From positions 1-17,775 of the forward strand of contig CAZXDA010000012.1 in assembly GCA_964639445.1 (NCBI GenBank): 17,775 nt of DNA, read 5' to 3'. Positions 14,148 through 17,775 of the stretch are shown piece by piece. This stretch comes from 2-01-FULL-49-22 sp964639445. Its GTDB lineage: Bacteria > Patescibacteriota > Saccharimonadia > Saccharimonadales > UBA10212. Below the pieces are notes generated by a model. That model was not told the origin of the DNA and did not search any database. It worked only from the letters and a program-made list of their open reading frames with translations. Position 1 is the first letter of the stretch. Every line of letters begins with the position of its first letter. The translations under genes were made by a program, and so were the position numbers.

Positions 14148-15041
14148 GTGTCGAAGTTTAAACAAAGATTCTTTCAAATCATTGGCGTGGTTGGCGTTCT
14201 TTCATGGACTGTCGTATTTGTGTTGCAGCCAAGTTTCCCGACGCCAGATAAACTACTGGTCTTTTTCTTCTTTGTTTTTTTGATTTTTCACCAAGCCACC
14301 GAGATGCTTAAGCGTCTAGGCCCATTTGTGGCGTTGATCTTAGTATATGAGTCTTTTCGGGGCATTGCCGATAATTTGGATAATCATGTCAATTACACGC
14401 TCGCACCACATGTTGATAAATTCCTATTTGGCAACCTGCCAACGGTTTATCTGCAAAACTGGTTATGGGACGGCCACGTGCGCTGGTATGATTTTGTTTT
14501 TTATTTTCCCTATCTGCTGTTTTTTATCTTGCCGCTTGGGTTAGCCATTCTGGTTTGGAAAACGCGGGAGCAGTACTATTGGCGGGTCGTGACAACCTAC
14601 TTAGTCGTTTTCTTTGCGGCTTTTTTGACGTTTTTAATATTGCCGTCGGCGCCACCGTGGCTAGCTGCCCAAAATCACTACATCCCACACATTACCCGTA
14701 TTTCTTCTGATGTCTGGTATGCATTTGGACTGCATGACTTTCCGTCTTTTTATAGCAAGATCTCACCCAATCCGGTAGCAGCAATTCCTTCTCTGCACAC
14801 GGCTGCCTCTACACTGCTGGTGCTTTTTGTATTTAAACTTTACGGTCGACGGTGGGGGCTAATTTCGCTAACCTACCCCGTAGTGCTTATTATTGGGATT
14901 ATCTATCAAGGCGAGCACTACGTCTTTGACGTAATTATTGGCATTCTTTATGCAGTTTTAGCTTATTTCTTAGTGCCGCCGGCAATGAAATATATCTATC
15001 GCCAGCTCCATAGAAAGGTTCGTGAAAATGCCGCTATATAG
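14148..15041 (+). CDS. PAP2 superfamily membrane phosphatase / phosphotransferase
   Basis: 297 aa from GTG 14148. Several hydrophobic segments from about 9 to 275. The lipid-phosphatase motifs are ordered as expected: LPSAPPWLA, then IPSLHTA with H217, then GEHYVFDVIIG with H257 and D261. The spacing and the PSLH plus HYxxD pattern resemble the PAP2/Aur1-like branch that uses membrane phosphate or phosphoinositol substrates. In bacteria such proteins dephosphorylate undecaprenyl diphosphate or phosphatidic acid, or transfer polar groups. Its last 14 bases overlap the start of a VanY-like D,D-carboxypeptidase, which favours a role in cell-wall lipid-carrier recycling (inference). No SD; see the -10 at 14135-14140. 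Family is secure, activity is not. Confidence 0.88.
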   Translation: MSKFKQRFFQIIGVVGVLSWTVVFVLQPSFPTPDKLLVFFFFVFLIFHQATEMLKRLGPFVALILVYESFRGIADNLDNHVNYTLAPHVDKFLFGNLPTVYLQNWLWDGHVRWYDFVFYFPYLLFFILPLGLAILVWKTREQYYWRVVTTYLVVFFAAFLTFLILPSAPPWLAAQNHYIPHITRISSDVWYAFGLHDFPSFYSKISPNPVAAIPSLHTAASTLLVLFVFKLYGRRWGLISLTYPVVLIIGIIYQGEHYVFDVIIGILYAVLAYFLVPPAMKYIYRQLHRKVRENAAI

Positions 15042-15849
15042 ACCCTATACTCCACAGAAAAAACGCCATATTTCGTGGAAATTGATTCTTTTATTCCTGC
15101 TTCTGGTATTAATTGGGCTAGTAGAACTATTTTTTATAATCTGGCGGCTTGATCATCCAAGATCTAAATCGGCTAACGCCCCTGATAGTTCGAATTCAAC
15201 ATCAGTGCAATCTTTTGATAAAAACAAATACTCCATTAATGAGGCCACTAGTTTATGGGTAGTTGTTAATAAAGGAAGAGTTTTACTATCAACTTACGCT
15301 CCGGCTAATTTAGTTGTGCCTGATGTGTCACTGTATTATGGATCGTCTTCTAATGATTCTCATCTGCGGAAAGATGCAGCCGCAGCCTTAGGAGCTCTTT
15401 TCGCTGTAGCTAAAGGTCAAGGATATAATCTGAAGCTCTTTAGCGGTTACCGGTCGTATGGCGAGCAAGCGTCAGTTTATGGCGGTTTTGTTAAAAGCCA
15501 GGGACAGTCATATGCCGATACTAGCAGCGCCCGAGCCGGCTATAGCGAGCACCAAACAGGATTAGCGGCTGATATTTCAACCACCAAAGGTATTTGCGAG
15601 TTAGAACAATGCTTCGGTAATGTACCAGAAGGCCAATGGCTGGCTGCTAATTCTTATAAATACGGCTTTATTGTTCGTTATCAAAAAGGTAAAGAAAATC
15701 TTACCGGCTATGAGTATGAACCCTGGCACTTGCGCTATGTTGGTACCGATTTGGCTACGGAAATTCGAAAGTCTGACCTAACTCTCGAGCAATTTTTTGG
15801 TCTGCCAACATATAGCGACTACACCGCTCAGAGCTACCTACTAAAATAA
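15028..15849 (+). CDS. Membrane-anchored VanY-type D-alanyl-D-alanine carboxypeptidase
   Basis: 273 aa from ATG 15028, whose AAGG (15015-15018) lies 9 nt upstream; the in-frame GTG at 15022 is too close to it. One hydrophobic helix (about 17-40) is followed by a Ser/Asn-rich linker and the VanY/LAS domain outside. Zinc-enzyme residues: H175 and D182 in SEHQTGLAADI, and E231 with H234 in EYEPWHLRYVG. SGYRSYGEQ (139-147) is the family's preceding strand-loop. The enzyme removes the terminal D-Ala of peptidoglycan stem peptides. It overlaps the PAP2 gene by 14 bp and is probably translationally coupled. A hairpin region follows it, before the convergent gnd gene. Confidence 0.94.
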   Translation: MPLYRPYTPQKKRHISWKLILLFLLLVLIGLVELFFIIWRLDHPRSKSANAPDSSNSTSVQSFDKNKYSINEATSLWVVVNKGRVLLSTYAPANLVVPDVSLYYGSSSNDSHLRKDAAAALGALFAVAKGQGYNLKLFSGYRSYGEQASVYGGFVKSQGQSYADTSSARAGYSEHQTGLAADISTTKGICELEQCFGNVPEGQWLAANSYKYGFIVRYQKGKENLTGYEYEPWHLRYVGTDLATEIRKSDLTLEQFFGLPTYSDYTAQSYLLK

Positions 15850-15868
15850 GGGTTATAGGGCGAGAGAG
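15850..15868. repeat. Short intergenic repeat, copy 2
   Basis: GGGTTATAGGGCGAGAGAG follows the VanY stop codon. It matches 11241-11257 apart from one inserted base. The following bases continue GGGTTGTAG-like units. Confidence 0.6.
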
Positions 15869-15920
15869 CTATAGGGTTGTAGTTGATTATCTATAAACCT
15901 ACACCCCTACGACCCTACAG
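15869..15920. terminator. Possible bidirectional hairpin between VanY and gnd
   Basis: CTATAGGGTTGTAG (15869-15882) and CTACGACCCTACAG (15907-15920) form a 14-bp stem with one A-C mismatch and one U-G pair around a 24-nt loop. The right arm covers the gnd TAG stop (15915-15917). There is no U-tract, so terminator activity is only inferred. Confidence 0.4.
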
Positions 15921-16823
15921 ACCTGGGTTTATTTGGTGGCCACCAAACTTGTTGCGCATGGCGGCTAGGAGCTTAGTGGCAAAGTTAGTCTCGCCTTTTT
16001 GGCTCTTAAGGCGGATATCGAAAGCGGTTTGAATAGCGGGCAGATCAATGCCTGATTCTTTAGCCGTTTCAAGTGTCCAGCGGGCTTCACCGCTTTCAGC
16101 TACCACGCCGTCAATTCCCTCAAGGCTGGGATTTTCTCTCAGAGCATCACGCGACAGTTCATTAAGCCAACTCTTAACCACGCTGCCATGCTGCCAAACT
16201 TCACCGGCGGCCGCTAAATCTAGATCTTTGTAGGGTCCCTCTTTCAGAATTCTGTATCCTTCTGCCAAGGACTCCATCATGCCGTATTCAATGGCATTAT
16301 GGACCATTTTGACGAAATGTCCTGCTCCGTTATCTCCAAAATATTGATAAGCGCCATCGGGTTGGGCCAGTGTTTTAAGAACCGGCTCAATTATTTTGTA
16401 ATCATCCTGCTGCCCACCGGCCATCATCGAAAAGCCATTTCTATAGCCCCATACGCCGCCACTAACGCCTACGTCCAGTAAACTTGAACCGGCAGCTGTT
16501 ACCTTCTCTGCTCGTTTTTTTGTTTGACGAAAGTCGGAATTTCCGCCATCAATCAACAAACTGCCCTTTGACGCTATCTTTAACCACTCATCAATTTCTG
16601 TATCAACCACATCTGCGGGTAGCATTATCCAAAGTATTAGCCGCTCATTTTTAAAAGCCTCGAGCACATTTTGCTTCTCGTAAGCCGCTCTGGCGCCGTA
16701 TTTCGCGGCTTCGTCAATTGGTTCTTTGCTTCTGTTGTGAGCAATAACTTGGTGCCCACCTTCAGATAGTTTGCGGGCAATCTGACCGCCCATCCGCCCC
16801 AAACCATGGATTGCAATCCTCAT
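15915..16823 (-). CDS. gnd: 6-phosphogluconate dehydrogenase, short (about 300-aa) type
   Basis: 302 aa. It oxidatively decarboxylates 6-phosphogluconate to ribulose 5-phosphate. Rossmann start GLGRMG (7-12); the second strand ends in AHNRS (28-32), where Arg31 favours NADP over NAD, though this is inference. Substrate-site residues: the GNSDFR segment (94-99), VSGGVWG (120-126), and K172 and N176 in HFVKMVHNAIEYGMM. The C-terminal half is the helical domain of the short, NAD/NADP family form, not the 470-aa long form. ATGA overlap with pgl indicates coupling; AAGGAG, 7 nt upstream and inside the end of pgl, is its SD. The stop lies in an inverted repeat. Confidence 0.94.
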   Translation of the reverse strand: MRIAIHGLGRMGGQIARKLSEGGHQVIAHNRSKEPIDEAAKYGARAAYEKQNVLEAFKNERLILWIMLPADVVDTEIDEWLKIASKGSLLIDGGNSDFRQTKKRAEKVTAAGSSLLDVGVSGGVWGYRNGFSMMAGGQQDDYKIIEPVLKTLAQPDGAYQYFGDNGAGHFVKMVHNAIEYGMMESLAEGYRILKEGPYKDLDLAAAGEVWQHGSVVKSWLNELSRDALRENPSLEGIDGVVAESGEARWTLETAKESGIDLPAIQTAFDIRLKSQKGETNFATKLLAAMRNKFGGHQINPGL

Positions 16824-17497
16824 GCTTCTTCTCCTTTGTAGTCATTAAAAAGTATAACTTTTTTCAGCCGTTTTAGCATCTGAGCCGGCTGTTCGTTGTC
16901 TGATAGGTTTTTATCTAAGGCATCTATTTGCGGCCATTTTTCTTCGCCAACGGCGTATATAACTACTTCATCGAGTTTTTGAAGGAACTCAAAAGTCGGG
17001 GTTAACCGCACATAATCATCCCACTTATAACCGACTACCAACTCCTTACCGTCAACCGACGGGCTATGAGGTTTAATGCCAAAAATGTGGCCGTCTGGGC
17101 CCATACCGGCTAAGGCAATTGAAAAGTCAGCTATCTTAAGATCACCTTCAAGTATTTTGGCGTAATCTTTGGCGGTCTCTTCTAGATTCTTCCCTGTCAG
17201 TACCGGTTGTCGATTAGCTTCTTCTAGCTTGAAACCAGCTTGCTCAAGCTGCGGCCAATTAGAATCAGCATGACCAACTGGGCCGTATCTTTCATCCGTC
17301 AGTGTTACTATCAGATTCTTTAAATTTTCTTTAGGTAATCGTTTGGCGACTTCGACAGCAACTTTCATCGCTGACCCACCCGGCACCAACCACAAAACTT
17401 TTCGGTCTTCAGCTAGATTTTCAGAAATAACCTTCGTAAGATACTCAATAACCGGCTCAATTGAAGATACTTTTCGAAATATCAGAGACTCTCTCAT
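16820..17497 (-). CDS. pgl: 6-phosphogluconolactonase
   Basis: 225 aa, normal for the NagB-fold (DevB/SOL) type. It hydrolyses 6-phosphogluconolactone to 6-phosphogluconate, the step before gnd. Conserved segments: VPGGSAMKV (38-46), LTDERYGPVGHADSNW (66-81) and GMGPDGHIFG (131-140). It ends in ATGA shared with the gnd start. Zwf (glucose-6-phosphate dehydrogenase) is not in the window. The ATG follows TATTCT by 6 nt with no SD, another likely leaderless start. A tandem ATTCTGG(T/A) direct repeat covers the -10 region. Confidence 0.94.
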   Translation of the reverse strand: MRESLIFRKVSSIEPVIEYLTKVISENLAEDRKVLWLVPGGSAMKVAVEVAKRLPKENLKNLIVTLTDERYGPVGHADSNWPQLEQAGFKLEEANRQPVLTGKNLEETAKDYAKILEGDLKIADFSIALAGMGPDGHIFGIKPHSPSVDGKELVVGYKWDDYVRLTPTFEFLQKLDEVVIYAVGEEKWPQIDALDKNLSDNEQPAQMLKRLKKVILFNDYKGEEA

Positions 17498-17503
17498 CTA
17501 TCC

Positions 17504-17509
17504 AGAATA
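17504..17509 (-). promoter_or_regulatory. Candidate -10 of pgl-gnd
   Basis: TATTCT on the minus strand, 6 nt before the pgl ATG; 4 of 6 match to TATAAT. It is one copy of a tandem TATTCTGG pair, so the match could be a by-product of the repeat. Confidence 0.35.
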
Positions 17510-17525
17510 CCAGAATAGCTGAGCG

Positions 17526-17549
17526 CATAGGTCTAGTACCAAACCTATG
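17526..17549. repeat. Inverted repeat upstream of pgl
   Basis: CATAGGT (17526-17532) and ACCTATG (17543-17549) with a 10-nt loop. It lies between the possible small gene and the pgl promoter. It could end the small gene's transcript, but has no U-run. Confidence 0.45.
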
Positions 17550-17564
17550 TGTTAATAATGAATG

Positions 17565-17759
17565 TTAGATTTCCTTGCACTGCCCTCTTGATTCGCTGGT
17601 TCTTTTCATCAATATTTCATAAGCAATAAATGAACTCTGGCCTGCCGAAGGATCACTGCAAGTTCCCCTACCAAGATAAAATGATGTGCCATCAAAACTA
17701 GCGTAGTTCAAGAACTTCATTCCATTGGTCTCAGTTATGAAATTGTTTTTGTCGGCCAT
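17565..17759 (-). CDS. Possible 64-aa small protein
   Basis: A complete frame starting MADKNNFITE and ending GQCKEI with a TAA. I do not recognise it. It is soluble-looking, has two cysteines (one in GTCSDP, one near the C-terminus) and no membrane helix. Support for being real is indirect: TATACA lies 6 nt before the ATG, the same spacing as in other likely leaderless genes in this window, and no other gene occupies the interval. The frame is short enough to occur by chance. Confidence 0.4.
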   Translation of the reverse strand: MADKNNFITETNGMKFLNYASFDGTSFYLGRGTCSDPSAGQSSFIAYEILMKRTSESRGQCKEI

Positions 17760-17765
17760 CTTTAC

Positions 17766-17771
17766 TGTATA
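17766..17771 (-). promoter_or_regulatory. Candidate -10 of the 64-aa ORF
   Basis: TATACA on the minus strand, 6 nt before the ATG. The window ends 4 bp beyond it, so the -35 region cannot be seen. Confidence 0.35.
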
Positions 17772-17775
17772 GGGT

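Noticed and set aside
15915..16823. Truncated gnd
   Set aside because: About 300 aa is the normal length of the short 6-phosphogluconate dehydrogenase type, and both domains and the catalytic lysine are present.
1..17775. CRISPR array, transposon or prophage
   Set aside because: No regularly spaced repeats, transposase, integrase or target-site duplication were seen; housekeeping-type genes fill the window.
1..17775. Reassigned TGA codon, as in some CPR lineages
   Set aside because: TGA ends the second glycosyltransferase, the adenosyltransferase and pgl exactly at expected protein ends.

Overview
This 17.8 kb window is a gene-dense bacterial chromosome segment of medium GC with no gap above about 125 bp. 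TGA is used as a stop (cobO-like gene, second glycosyltransferase, pgl), so the code is standard. Small gene versions, overlapping gene ends, mostly SD-less first genes and the overall gene mix suggest a Patescibacteria/CPR lineage, most plausibly Saccharibacteria-like. That placement is inference; no marker in the window proves it.

Left part (1-2413): a tRNA-Leu(CAA) with encoded CCA abuts the tail of a degenerate NAD(P)HX-dehydratase-like gene. That gene follows exonuclease III (xth), and smpB lies beyond. Several palindromes sit here, two of them covering stop codons. Cell-surface part (2414-5558): a membrane-anchored glycoside-hydrolase-like protein is divergent, across 30 bp, from a tight operon of two GT2 glycosyltransferases and a GtrA-type membrane protein. 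Together they look like a surface polysaccharide or glycolipid module.

Middle (5548-7926): a minus-strand operon of an unknown protein, a corrinoid adenosyltransferase and a membrane-tethered thermonuclease, with single-base gaps, is divergent from an aquaporin-like channel. Next (7891-11831): a 1111-aa UvrD-like helicase with an intact C-terminal RecB-type nuclease and a short inserted repeat, preceded by an orphan two-TM sensor-like protein.

Right part (11870-17775): a GlcD/D-lactate-dehydrogenase-type FAD oxidase, a DoxX-like membrane protein, a PAP2 phosphatase/VanY carboxypeptidase pair (lipid-carrier and peptidoglycan metabolism), then pgl-gnd of the oxidative pentose phosphate branch, and a 64-aa possible small gene at the edge.

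The most consistent non-gene signal is regulatory. Six start codons lie only 6-8 nt downstream of a -10-like hexamer with no Shine-Dalgarno, implying leaderless mRNAs. Good SD sequences appear mainly at internal operon genes and at the aquaporin and DoxX genes. No canonical GC-hairpin/U-tract terminator is visible; convergent genes overlap or touch. I did not find a clearly new multi-gene defence or mobile system. The best leads are the leaderless architecture, palindromes over stop codons and within genes, and the repeat insertion in the helicase.
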